This document shows positions 1 to 6,882 of a stretch of DNA of 64,000 bases, in pieces. Under the pieces are notes generated by a model, which worked only from the letters and a program-made list of their open reading frames with translations, searched no databases and had not been told where the DNA came from. This DNA is from Nocardioides marinus (GTDB taxonomy: Bacteria > Actinomycetota > Actinomycetes > Propionibacteriales > Nocardioidaceae): contig NZ_JACBZI010000001.1 in the NCBI RefSeq assembly GCF_013408145.1, forward strand, positions 2,246,001-2,310,000, in the 5' to 3' direction. The translations under genes and the position numbers were made by a program. Numbering within the stretch: position 1 is the first letter of the stretch; every line of letters begins with the position of its first letter.

Positions 1-239
1 CCGAAGACCTCGTGCTCGGGACTGACCGTCACCGCCTGCGGGCACAGCCGGCGGGCCCGGGCCGAGGGCATGCCGGAGCGGACGCCGTACTCACGGGCGA
101 GGTAGTTGGCCGAGAGCACCACCCCGCGGTGCCCACCGCCGACGATCACCGGCACGTCGTGCAGCTCGGGACGGTCACGGGTCGCCACGGAGGCGTAGAA
201 CGCGTCCATGTCGACGTGCAGGACCGGGGTGTCGGTCAC
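1..239 (-). CDS. dinB: DNA polymerase IV (DinB, Y-family), N-terminal part only
   Basis: Translesion polymerase cut by the left window edge; about 79 residues are visible. The start of the palm domain is clear: [10 protein letters not shown] at residues 8-17 holds the metal-binding Asp10 and the Phe-Tyr steric-gate pair, followed by PVIVGG and the [16 protein letters not shown] stretch typical of DinB. Retention of the catalytic Asp argues against the inactive ImuB paralogue, although the later acidic residues lie outside the window. The GTG start at 239 is preceded by GGTGGGGG as a Shine-Dalgarno site. It lies 81 bp downstream of the methyltransferase and on the same strand as dnaE2, so it is probably the distal gene of the SOS-controlled leftward unit. 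The gap before it holds a 22-bp repeat array. Confidence 0.88.
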   Translation of the reverse strand, partial: MTDTPVLHVDMDAFYASVATRDRPELHDVPVIVGGGHRGVVLSANYLAREYGVRSGMPSARARRLCPQAVTVSPEHEVF

Positions 240-250
240 GACCCCCACCG

Positions 251-316
251 CCCGGGCACCAGTGACGTCTCGAGCGTGCGGGAGTGACCTCTCGGCCGTG
301 CGTGAGTGACCTCTCG
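251..316. repeat. Three-copy 22-bp tandem repeat between methyltransferase and dinB
   Basis: Read on the minus strand, units at 295-316, 273-294 and 251-272 follow the pattern CGAGAGGTCACTC then CGCACGG; the third is degenerate. The array begins just after the methyltransferase stop codon. A second array of the same unit lies at 6246-6288, just after the stop of the HEPN gene. Function unknown. Confidence 0.8.
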
Positions 317-320
317 GCGG

Positions 321-1064
321 TCAGGCGCGGGCGAGCAGGTGCAGCTGGGTGGCCAGGGGGAGGTACTCCGGGCGCTGGGCGACGGCCTGCTCGAGCTCGA
401 GCAGGGCCGCGGTGGCACCGGGCTCGAGGTCGAGCAGCGAGCCGGGGACAAGGTCGGCGAAGACCCGGATACCGTGGACGGTCTCGGTCCGCAGGTCGGC
501 GGCGTCGAGCAGGTCGGTGAGCTCGTCGCGGGTGAAACGACGACCCGCACGGCCGGGGTCGGTGCTGGCCTCCGAGGTGGGGTCCAGCAGCGCCAGCGCC
601 TGCCCGAAGTGGCCGGCCATCGCCCGCGCGATGACCGCGGCGTGGCGCTGGGCGACCAGCAGGGACAGGGCGCCGTCGGGGCGCAGCACCTCGCGCAGCG
701 TGGTGAGGGCGCCGGCCGGGTCACCGACGTGCTCGAGCACGCCGTGGCACAGCACCAGGTCGGCGCTGCCGGGGGCCACGGGGCCCCCGGGTGCGAGCAG
801 GCTGGAGAGATCGCCCTGGTGGGCGACCACCTCGACGCCCTGCTCGCGGGCGCGGCGGCCCAGCGAGGCGAGCGCGTCGGGGCTGGGGTCGACGACGGTG
901 ACGCGGTGACCCATGCCGGCGATCCGCACGGCCGAGCCGCCGGTGCCGCCACCGATGTCGAGGACGTCGAGCGGCTCGCCGTCGAGGAGGTCGCGCAGGG
1001 CCTCCCACACCACGGCGGTACGGGCGTTGGCGCGACGCTGCTCGGGCCGGTCGGTACCTGGCAT
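321..1064 (-). CDS. Class I SAM-dependent methyltransferase
   Basis: About 247 residues. The SAM-binding motif VLDIGGGTGGSAVRIAG lies near the N-terminus, followed by the acidic strand-2 motif VTVVDPSP and a VLEHVGDPAGAL post-motif typical of Methyltransf_11/25 folds. The substrate is not predictable; the C-terminal half (RRFTRDELTDLLDAADL) resembles small-molecule methyltransferases. ATG 1064 is preferred over GTG 1073 because a TAGGGT -10 box sits 7 bp before it, the usual leaderless layout in this window. The gene follows dnaE2 by about 30 bp and precedes dinB, so read-through from the LexA-controlled promoter is likely, with a second promoter of its own. Whether it has any role in mutagenesis is unknown. 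Confidence 0.85.
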   Translation of the reverse strand: MPGTDRPEQRRANARTAVVWEALRDLLDGEPLDVLDIGGGTGGSAVRIAGMGHRVTVVDPSPDALASLGRRAREQGVEVVAHQGDLSSLLAPGGPVAPGSADLVLCHGVLEHVGDPAGALTTLREVLRPDGALSLLVAQRHAAVIARAMAGHFGQALALLDPTSEASTDPGRAGRRFTRDELTDLLDAADLRTETVHGIRVFADLVPGSLLDLEPGATAALLELEQAVAQRPEYLPLATQLHLLARA

Positions 1065-1077
1065 GTCCCCCACCCTA
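1065..1077 (-). promoter_or_regulatory. Leaderless promoter -10 of the methyltransferase gene
   Basis: TAGGGT (1072-1077, minus strand) followed by 7 bp and ATG at 1064. TAnnnT placed 6-7 bp before the start codon means the transcript would begin at or next to the start codon. Confidence 0.6.
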
Positions 1078-1095
1078 GGGCGTCGATGGGCCGGG

Positions 1096-4000
1096 TCATC
1101 CCGGGCTCCCCGGGCTGCGGTGCCACAGCTTGCGGGCGACGTCGCGGGCGTCGTCGCCGGCCGGCTTGATGTCGGCGTACGGCGAGAGCTTGAAGCCGCT
1201 GGAGTGCACCAGCACCCGACGCCGGCCCATGCCGCCCGCGGTCGGGCCGTCCTGCGGCTCCTCGGAGAAGTCCGGCGGCCGGGCCATCACCGGGCGCGAG
1301 GCCCGGCTCTCGGCGGCTCCGGCGCCGGCGAGCTCGACGCCGACGCCGCCGAACCCGGTGGGGACGACGGCCATCTCCGCCCGCACCGCCTCGAGCCCGC
1401 CGCCGCGCCAGGTCTGGTGCAGGGCGGGCAGCTCCCAGCAGCCGGTGGCGCGCAGCGAGACCCCGCGGTGCCCGGTGCGGCGCAGCTCGCCGCGCACGAC
1501 CAGCAGCCAGGAGTGGAAGACCGTGGCGGCGTAGGGGCCCTGGGCGTCCTCGAAGAAGGTCGCGTCGACCGGGCCGGTGCCGTCGTCGAGGGTCAGGAAG
1601 ACGACCCGCCGCCCCGAGCGGATCGGCGGGGTCTGGGTGGCGACCTTGACCCCGGCGACCAGCAGCTCGGCCTTGCTGCGCTGACCGAGCAGGTCGCGGC
1701 TGCGGGTCACCCCGAGGGCGTCGAGGAAGGGGCCGTAGGTGTCGACGACGTGCCGGCTGGCATCGAGGCCGAGGATCTCCAGCTCCGCGCGCATCCGCTC
1801 CTCCCCGGTCATCTCGGGCAGCCCGGAGAGCTCGCCGTCTCCGGGGGCGTCCCCGAGGTCGAGGGCCAGCTGGACCGACTCCACGGGCTCCGGGGGCGGG
1901 GCCGTGCGCGCCTGGGCCGAGGAGCGGCCCCAGATCCCGTCGCGGCGGCCCCCCTGGTCGGTCCCGAGGTCGGCAGGGCGCCGGTCGCCACGCAGGTCGC
2001 GCTCCCCCACCGACTCCGCACCGCGCTGGCGCTCGCGCACGTCGGCGTCGCTGGAGTTGCGTGCGGCAGCCGCGTCGGCCACCGCGACCGAGCGGGCAGG
2101 GGTGCGGGAGCGCCCGGCCCCACGACCGGCCCCACGACCGGCCCCACGCCCGGTCCCGCGCCCCCGGGCGGCGCGGTCGACCGCACGGCCGTGCCGGTCG
2201 AGCTCGGCCACCTGCAGCAGCAGGTCGCGACGGGTGACGGCCCCGCGTCGGCGTACGTCGGCGCCGGAGGTGTCCTCCAGGCCGTAGGTCGCGTCGAAGC
2301 CACCGGCCAGCACCAGCCGCTCCACGACCGGGCGGGAGACCCGCGCCCGGTGCCAGAAGTCGCTCAGCGAGTGGTAGGGCCGGGCCGCGACGATCCGCTC
2401 GACCTCGGTCTCGCTGATCCCCTTGACCTCCGAGAGGGCCAGGCGGATGCCCCAGCGCCTGGTGCCCTCGGGCTGCTGGTCGGTCCACCACGGCGCCCCG
2501 GGGCCGGGGCCGGGCCCCTCGTCGAGCACCTCGACGGCGTACTCCCTCCCGCTGCGGCCCACGTCGAGACCGAGCACCTCGATGCCGCAGTGCCGGGCGT
2601 CCTCGAGGATCAGGCGCTTGGGGTACATGCCGGGGTCGTGGGTGAGCACCCCGGCCAGGAAGTGCGCCGGCCAGTGCGCCTTGAGCCAGGCCGACTGGAA
2701 GGTCGGCAGCGCGAAGGCGGCCGCGTGGGCCTTGCAGAACCCGAAGGAGGCGAAAGCCTCCAGCACCGACCAGACCTCCTCCACCACGTGCATGGGGTAG
2801 CCCCGGCCCAGGGCGCGGGGGAAGAACCACACCCTGGTCTCGGCCATGCCCTCGCGGTCACCGAGCGCGCGGCGCTTCTCGTCGGCCTCCGCGAACGTGA
2901 CACCGGCGAAGCGGCTGATGATCTCGATGACCTGCTCGTGGAAGACCACGACGCCGCGGGTGGGGCCCAGGATCGGGCGCAGGTCGTCGTGGAGGTAGCG
3001 CGCGGCCTTCCACCCCTGCTTGACCTCGAGGTAGGGGGTGATCATGTCGCTCTTGACCGGCCCGGGACGGAACAGCGAGATGTCGGTGATGACGTCCTCG
3101 AAGGTCTCGATGCCGGACTTGCCGACCAGCTCGCGCTGGCCCGGCGACTCGATCTGGAAGATCCCCAGCGTCCGTGCGGTCGAGATCATCTCGTAGGTCG
3201 CGGGGTCGTCGTGGGGCACCTGCTGCTGGTCGTCGAGGTCGACCTCGACCCCCTCGACGCGGCGGATCTCGGCGACGGCGTGGGCCATCGAGGACTGCAT
3301 CCGGATGCCGAGCACGTCGAGCTTGAGCAGCCCGAGGTCCTCGACGTCGTCCTTGTCGAACTGACTCATCGGGAACCCCGCGAACGACGCCTCCACCGGG
3401 GTGCGGTCGAGCAGCGTGGCGTCGGAGAGCAGCACGCCGCACGGGTGCACCGCGACGTGCCGCGGCAGGCCGTCGAGGCGCTCGACGAGCTGGAACATCA
3501 GGTCCAGCCGCTGCTCCCCCAACCCGCTGGCGCGCAGCTCGGGCAGCTCGCGCAGCGCGGTGCGGGCATCGCGCGCGCGGATGTGCGGGAAGGCCTTCGC
3601 GATGGCGTCGGTCTCCAGCGGCGGCATGCCCAGGGCGGCACCGACGTCGCGCACGGCGTGCCGCACCCGGTAGGTGTCCATCATCGACACGCACACGCAG
3701 CGCTCGCCGCCGTAGCGGTCGAGGATCGCCTCGTAGACCTCGGTGCGGCGTGCGGACTCCACGTCGACGTCGATGTCGGGCAGCGCCTGGCGCAACGGCG
3801 AGAGGAAGCGCTCCATCAGCAGCTGGTGGCGGATCGGGTCGACCCCGGAGATGCCGAGCAGGTAGGTCACCAGGCTGCCCGCGCCGGAGCCGCGGGCCGC
3901 GACCCGGACGCCGAGCTCCTTGATCAGGTCGGTGACGTCACCGACGGTGAGGAAGTACGACGCGTAGCCGAGGTCGCGGATCACCCCGAGCTCGTCGTCG

Positions 4001-5085
4001 AGGCGCTTCCACACCACCGCCAGGCCGCTGCCGCCGTAGCGGCCGCCGATCGCCCCCTCGCAGCGGGCGCGCAGTGCCGTGTCGGCGTCGGGGTGGTCGG
4101 TGGAGAGGGAGAACTCCGGGAAGTGCACCTCCCCCAGGCCGAGGTCGCCACGGGGGTCGAGGGCGCAGCGCTCGGCCAGCGCGCGGGTGCGGGCCAGCAG
4201 CCGCGCGGCGTCGGAGGGCCCGCCGCCGGCGGCGTGCGCGACCTCGTCGGCCACCTGGCGCATCTGGCGCCCGGACTTCAGGTGCCCCTCGGCGTTGGTG
4301 CGGTCCACGTGGCGCCGGTCCAGGGCGACCAGCCGGCGGGCGGCGTCGAGGACGTCGGCCGTGGCCGCGTCGCGGCGCTCGGCGTAGCGGACCTGGTTGG
4401 TCAGCACCGTGGGCAGGCCGACCTCGGCGGCCACCCGGGCCAGGTGGGCGGCCCGGGTCGCGGAGCCGGGCAGCCGGTGGTGGACCAGCTCGACCTGCAG
4501 GCAACCGGTCGGCACCAGGGCGCGCCAGCGGGCCAGCTCGGCGCGGACCAGGTCGTCGCGGCGCCCCTCCAGCGCCGGCCCGAGGACCGAGCCCGGGCCG
4601 AGCAGGACGACCACGTCGCCGGAGCCGAGCAGCGCGGCGACCTCGGGGCTCTCCGGGTCGAGCACGGGCGTGCCGCGCTCGCCGGCGAGGTGGGTGGCCG
4701 AGAGGATCCGGCACACCGCGGCCCAGCCGCCGCGGCCGCCCCCGGGGCCGGCCGCGTGCGCGAGGAGAGTCACCCGCGGCAGGCGCGGGTCGCGGAAGGC
4801 GCCTCCGCGCACCGGCGTACGACGGCGGCTGCCGGGCTCCCCTGCCGGGCCGTCGCCCGGCGCGGTCGGACGGTAGGCGAGGTCCACGCCGAGGACCGGG
4901 GAGATGCCGGCGACCTGGCAGGCCTTGGCGAACTTCACCGCGCCGTAGGTGCCGTCGCGGTCGGTGAGCGCCAGCAGGTCCATGCCGTGCTCGACGGCCC
5001 GCTCCACCAGGCGCGGGGGCAGCGAGGCGCCGTGGCGCAGGGAGTAGCCGGAGGCCACGTGCAGGTGGGGGAACGGGTCGCGCAC
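1096..5085 (-). CDS. dnaE2: Error-prone DNA polymerase III alpha subunit DnaE2
   Basis: C-family polymerase for damage-induced mutagenesis. An N-terminal PHP domain (HLHVASGYS, H7-x-H9) is followed by the palm with the catalytic Asp motif LPDIDVDVES, helix-hairpin-helix and OB-fold regions, ending in KLWHRSPGSPG as in other actinobacterial DnaE2. At 1329 residues it is clearly longer than the roughly 1,080 residues usual for the family; much of the excess is a low-complexity Arg/Gly/Ala-rich linker before the OB fold (encoded near 1.9-2.2 kb), which contains a 12-bp tandem repeat. QLALDLGD after the linker resembles a beta-clamp-binding peptide (inference). GTG 5085 has a good AAGGAG site 6 bp upstream. 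Two perfect LexA boxes lie upstream, one in its own promoter, so SOS induction is expected. No ImuA'/ImuB gene is in view; the nearby dinB may be the partner. Confidence 0.96.
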   Translation of the reverse strand: MRDPFPHLHVASGYSLRHGASLPPRLVERAVEHGMDLLALTDRDGTYGAVKFAKACQVAGISPVLGVDLAYRPTAPGDGPAGEPGSRRRTPVRGGAFRDPRLPRVTLLAHAAGPGGGRGGWAAVCRILSATHLAGERGTPVLDPESPEVAALLGSGDVVVLLGPGSVLGPALEGRRDDLVRAELARWRALVPTGCLQVELVHHRLPGSATRAAHLARVAAEVGLPTVLTNQVRYAERRDAATADVLDAARRLVALDRRHVDRTNAEGHLKSGRQMRQVADEVAHAAGGGPSDAARLLARTRALAERCALDPRGDLGLGEVHFPEFSLSTDHPDADTALRARCEGAIGGRYGGSGLAVVWKRLDDELGVIRDLGYASYFLTVGDVTDLIKELGVRVAARGSGAGSLVTYLLGISGVDPIRHQLLMERFLSPLRQALPDIDVDVESARRTEVYEAILDRYGGERCVCVSMMDTYRVRHAVRDVGAALGMPPLETDAIAKAFPHIRARDARTALRELPELRASGLGEQRLDLMFQLVERLDGLPRHVAVHPCGVLLSDATLLDRTPVEASFAGFPMSQFDKDDVEDLGLLKLDVLGIRMQSSMAHAVAEIRRVEGVEVDLDDQQQVPHDDPATYEMISTARTLGIFQIESPGQRELVGKSGIETFEDVITDISLFRPGPVKSDMITPYLEVKQGWKAARYLHDDLRPILGPTRGVVVFHEQVIEIISRFAGVTFAEADEKRRALGDREGMAETRVWFFPRALGRGYPMHVVEEVWSVLEAFASFGFCKAHAAAFALPTFQSAWLKAHWPAHFLAGVLTHDPGMYPKRLILEDARHCGIEVLGLDVGRSGREYAVEVLDEGPGPGPGAPWWTDQQPEGTRRWGIRLALSEVKGISETEVERIVAARPYHSLSDFWHRARVSRPVVERLVLAGGFDATYGLEDTSGADVRRRGAVTRRDLLLQVAELDRHGRAVDRAARGRGTGRGAGRGAGRGAGRSRTPARSVAVADAAAARNSSDADVRERQRGAESVGERDLRGDRRPADLGTDQGGRRDGIWGRSSAQARTAPPPEPVESVQLALDLGDAPGDGELSGLPEMTGEERMRAELEILGLDASRHVVDTYGPFLDALGVTRSRDLLGQRSKAELLVAGVKVATQTPPIRSGRRVVFLTLDDGTGPVDATFFEDAQGPYAATVFHSWLLVVRGELRRTGHRGVSLRATGCWELPALHQTWRGGGLEAVRAEMAVVPTGFGGVGVELAGAGAAESRASRPVMARPPDFSEEPQDGPTAGGMGRRRVLVHSSGFKLSPYADIKPAGDDARDVARKLWHRSPGSPG
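2118..2153. repeat. 12-bp tandem repeat (3 units) inside dnaE2
   Basis: Three units of CCCCACGACCGG (the last with one change). In the dnaE2 frame they encode a Gly-Arg-Gly-Ala repeat in the linker before the OB fold. The 12-bp period keeps the reading frame. Confidence 0.85.
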
Positions 5086-5169
5086 GGCTCGCTCCTTCGT
5101 CTCGTCTCGGCTCGACCCCGGACAGCTCCTCGACCGCTGCTCGCACGCCTCTCAGGGACCCGAGAAGCG

Positions 5170-5185
5170 TCGAACACGTGTTCGA
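5170..5185 (-). promoter_or_regulatory. LexA (SOS) box of dnaE2
   Basis: TCGAACACGTGTTCGA is a perfect palindrome matching the actinobacterial LexA operator TCGAAC-N4-GTTCGA. It lies 85 bp before the dnaE2 start and 10 bp downstream of a minus-strand -10 (TACGCT, 5196-5201), so bound LexA would cover the transcription start. Confidence 0.92.
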
Positions 5186-5195
5186 AGAGGGCGTC

Positions 5196-5226
5196 AGCGT
5201 AACCCCGCTCGAGCGCGGCCGGTCAA
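5196..5226 (-). promoter_or_regulatory. dnaE2 promoter (-35/-10)
   Basis: On the minus strand TTGACC (5221-5226) and TACGCT (5196-5201) are separated by 19 bp. The -35 is only 4 bp from the -35 of the divergent DUF6504 promoter, giving a mirror-symmetric regulatory region. Confidence 0.7.
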
Positions 5227-5230
5227 GTCC

Positions 5231-5261
5231 TTGACGGACTGTCGGAGGTCGGGAGTACCGT
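5231..5261 (+). promoter_or_regulatory. Promoter of the DUF6504-HEPN unit (-35/-10)
   Basis: TTGACG (5231-5236) and TACCGT (5256-5261) with 19 bp between them, the same geometry as the divergent dnaE2 promoter. A LexA box begins 9 bp downstream of the -10. Confidence 0.7.
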
Positions 5262-5270
5262 CGTCATCGT

Positions 5271-5286
5271 TCGAACATCCGTTCGA
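5271..5286 (+). promoter_or_regulatory. LexA (SOS) box of the DUF6504-HEPN unit
   Basis: TCGAACATCCGTTCGA has both perfect half-sites of the actinobacterial LexA operator. Its position just after the -10 implies repression at the transcription start. This is the basis for placing the next two genes in the SOS regulon. Confidence 0.92.
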
Positions 5287-5339
5287 TCGCACGAGGGTCG
5301 AGGGAGCCCCGGGCCACGCGCCCGGGAGGAGGACGGTGA

Positions 5340-5738
5340 GTGAGGATGCGACGCTACGACGAGCCCGTGGAGGTACGCCGCGGCCCGGTCCCCGGCTGGC
5401 CCGGCGAGGGCCCGGCCCAGCTGCTGTGGCGGGGGCGGCTGTGGAAGGTGCGCGCCGTGGTCGCGCACTGGGTGGAGACCGGCCCCTGGTGGCAGCACGC
5501 CCACGTGCACGCGGTCATCGGCTCCGAGGAGAGCAGCGCTGAGGGCAGCGCTGGGACCAGCGGAACCGACGGGACCGCCCTGCTCGAGGAGCTGCTCGGC
5601 GAGCGGGAGGTCTGGCGGGTGGAGGCCGGCCGCGGCCCCGGCCGCCCCGAGCCCCAGGGACTGCCGACCACCGGGGTCCTCGAGCTGACCCACGACACCG
5701 CCGAGGGCCGCTGGCAGCTCGTCGGCTGCACCGACTGA
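5340..5738 (+). CDS. DUF6504 family protein, SOS-controlled
   Basis: Small protein of 132 residues from GTG 5340, preceded by AGGAGGA at 7 bp; ATG 5346 is an alternative start. The N-terminal half (RYDEPVEVRRG, then LWRGRLWKVRAVVAHW) matches the DUF6504 family, which in actinobacteria is often next to translesion polymerase genes. The middle (about residues 62-80) is Ser/Gly/Thr-rich and probably disordered; the C-terminal part (VLELTHDTAEGRWQLVG) looks like a beta-hairpin. No catalytic motif is visible. It is first in a rightward unit headed by a LexA box, opposite dnaE2, so a role as accessory factor of mutagenic repair is a context inference. Confidence 0.8.
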   Translation: MRMRRYDEPVEVRRGPVPGWPGEGPAQLLWRGRLWKVRAVVAHWVETGPWWQHAHVHAVIGSEESSAEGSAGTSGTDGTALLEELLGEREVWRVEAGRGPGRPEPQGLPTTGVLELTHDTAEGRWQLVGCTD

Positions 5739-5766
5739 CCCGCTGACCGACCCGCTGACCGACCCT
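5735..5766. repeat. 12-bp tandem repeat in the DUF6504-HEPN spacer
   Basis: Two perfect units of CGCTGACCGACC (5741-5764) plus a partial unit start at the DUF6504 stop codon and fill most of the spacer before the HEPN gene. Confidence 0.75.
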
Positions 5767-5783
5767 GAGACCTGGAGAGACAG

Positions 5784-6242
5784 ATGTCCCCGCAGACCCC
5801 GTACCTGCTGCCCGCCACCACCCACTCCTACCTCGCCCGCGCGGCGGAGTCGCTCGCCGAGGCCACCGCCTCGCGCGACGTCCCGACCCGCTACGCCTGC
5901 GCCCACGTCGCGGCGCTGCGTGCCGCGGCGGCGCTGCTCGCCGCCCGGGCGCGCCCCCGGCCGACCCGCGGACGACGCCAGAAGAACGCCTGGGTGCTGC
6001 TGACCGAGGTCGCCCCCGAGCTCGCGGAGTGGGCGACGTTCTTCTCCGCCGGCGCGGCCAAGCGCGCGGCCGCCGAGGCCGGCTCACGACGTGCCGTCAC
6101 CGAGCGCGAGGCCGACGACCTGGTGCGCGACGCCGACCGGTTCCTCGCCGTCGTCGAGCAGTCGCTCGGCCTGGTCCCCCACGCCGTCGGTGCCGGCACC
6201 GTCCTCCCCACCGGCAGGCTCGTCGAGCACCGCGCCGGCTGA
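5784..6242 (+). CDS. SAV_6107-type HEPN domain protein, SOS-controlled
   Basis: All-helical protein of 152 residues. It resembles the SAV_6107 HEPN family known next to dnaE2/dinB loci in streptomycetes. RYACAH at residues 36-41 fits the Rx4-6H motif of HEPN ribonucleases, so RNA cleavage is possible but not shown. The strongly basic stretch ARARPRPTRGRRQKNAW (about residues 53-70) could contact nucleic acid. ATG 5784 has a GGAGAGA site. It is the second gene after a LexA box and should be induced with dnaE2. The conserved neighbourhood suggests a function linked to mutagenesis or to a growth arrest accompanying it (inference). The 22-bp repeat array begins directly after its stop. Confidence 0.82.
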   Translation: MSPQTPYLLPATTHSYLARAAESLAEATASRDVPTRYACAHVAALRAAAALLAARARPRPTRGRRQKNAWVLLTEVAPELAEWATFFSAGAAKRAAAEAGSRRAVTEREADDLVRDADRFLAVVEQSLGLVPHAVGAGTVLPTGRLVEHRAG

Positions 6243-6245
6243 CGC

Positions 6246-6288
6246 CGAGAGTCACTCGCGCACGGCCGAGACGTCACTCGCGCACGGT
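6246..6288. repeat. Two-copy 22-bp repeat after the HEPN gene
   Basis: Units at 6246-6266 (one base short) and 6267-6288 match the array at 251-316: CGAGACGTCACTCGCGCACG. The array starts immediately after the HEPN stop codon and fills most of the gap to the convergent membrane-protein gene. Confidence 0.8.
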
Positions 6289-6308
6289 CGACGTACGAGC
6301 GGGGAGCC

Positions 6309-6830
6309 TCAGACCGCGCCGCGGTCGACCCGGGACCGGGTGGCGCGCAGGTGCTCGGACGTGCTCGGGTGCCACATCGCGACCAGCAGCGCCACGATGA
6401 GGGCGATCGCGAGGTAGCTCAGCACCAGGAACGTCGTGGGCGGGTCGACGCGCATGCCCGAGCCGGTCGCCACGACGGTCATCACCAGCAGCACGGTCAG
6501 GCAGACCCGCGCCCAGTGGTGACCGTGGGCGTAGAACATCGCGAGCACGGCGATCAGGGCCGCGACCGTCACGAACAGCACGGCGGAGACCGCGAAGAAC
6601 TGCGGCACCGCGATCGGCCGCTCGTCCATCAGGTAGTCCAGGCCGCGCTGCGCCACGATCTCCCGGGCGTCGCGGTGACCCTCGGCCCAGTTGAGCACCA
6701 TCCGCTCGCGCAGCAGCCCCACGAGGGCGACGCTGAGCAGGCCGAGCCCCAGGAAGCTCGCCAGCAGCGCCAGCGAGATCCGGTGCGCCGCAGGCGCCTC
6801 CACCGGGCGGTCGTCGAGGTCGGTGCTCAC
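6309..6830 (-). CDS. Four-helix membrane protein, function unknown
   Basis: Protein of 173 residues, not recognised as a named family. Four hydrophobic segments are visible: one starting at residue 19, then FFAVSAVLFVTVAALIAVLA, a segment around RVCLTVLLVMTVVATG and FLVLSYLAIALIVALLVAMW, with a charged extracytoplasmic or cytoplasmic loop (HRDAREIVAQRGLDYLMDER) between the first two. The C-terminus is basic. The GTG start at 6830 is supported by a TAGAGT -10 box 7 bp upstream (leaderless). It converges on the HEPN gene and is followed upstream by the IS30 element, which inserted about 50 bp before its start; the proximal promoter appears intact. Confidence 0.75.
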   Translation of the reverse strand: MSTDLDDRPVEAPAAHRISLALLASFLGLGLLSVALVGLLRERMVLNWAEGHRDAREIVAQRGLDYLMDERPIAVPQFFAVSAVLFVTVAALIAVLAMFYAHGHHWARVCLTVLLVMTVVATGSGMRVDPPTTFLVLSYLAIALIVALLVAMWHPSTSEHLRATRSRVDRGAV

Positions 6831-6843
6831 GGCCCCGACTCTA
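6831..6843 (-). promoter_or_regulatory. Leaderless promoter -10 of the four-helix membrane protein
   Basis: TAGAGT (6838-6843, minus strand), then 7 bp and GTG 6830. The left end of the IS30 element lies about 40 bp upstream, so any -35 sits in the short stretch between. Confidence 0.55.
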
Positions 6844-6882
6844 CGACCCGAGACTCGATGCACCCACAGGGTGCCGACTCCG

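Noticed and set aside
913..5202. A long open frame on the plus strand across dnaE2
   Set aside because: It is the antisense of dnaE2, caused by GC-rich codon bias; its protein is a Val/Ala/Gly/His-rich composition without motifs, while the minus strand gives a full polymerase.
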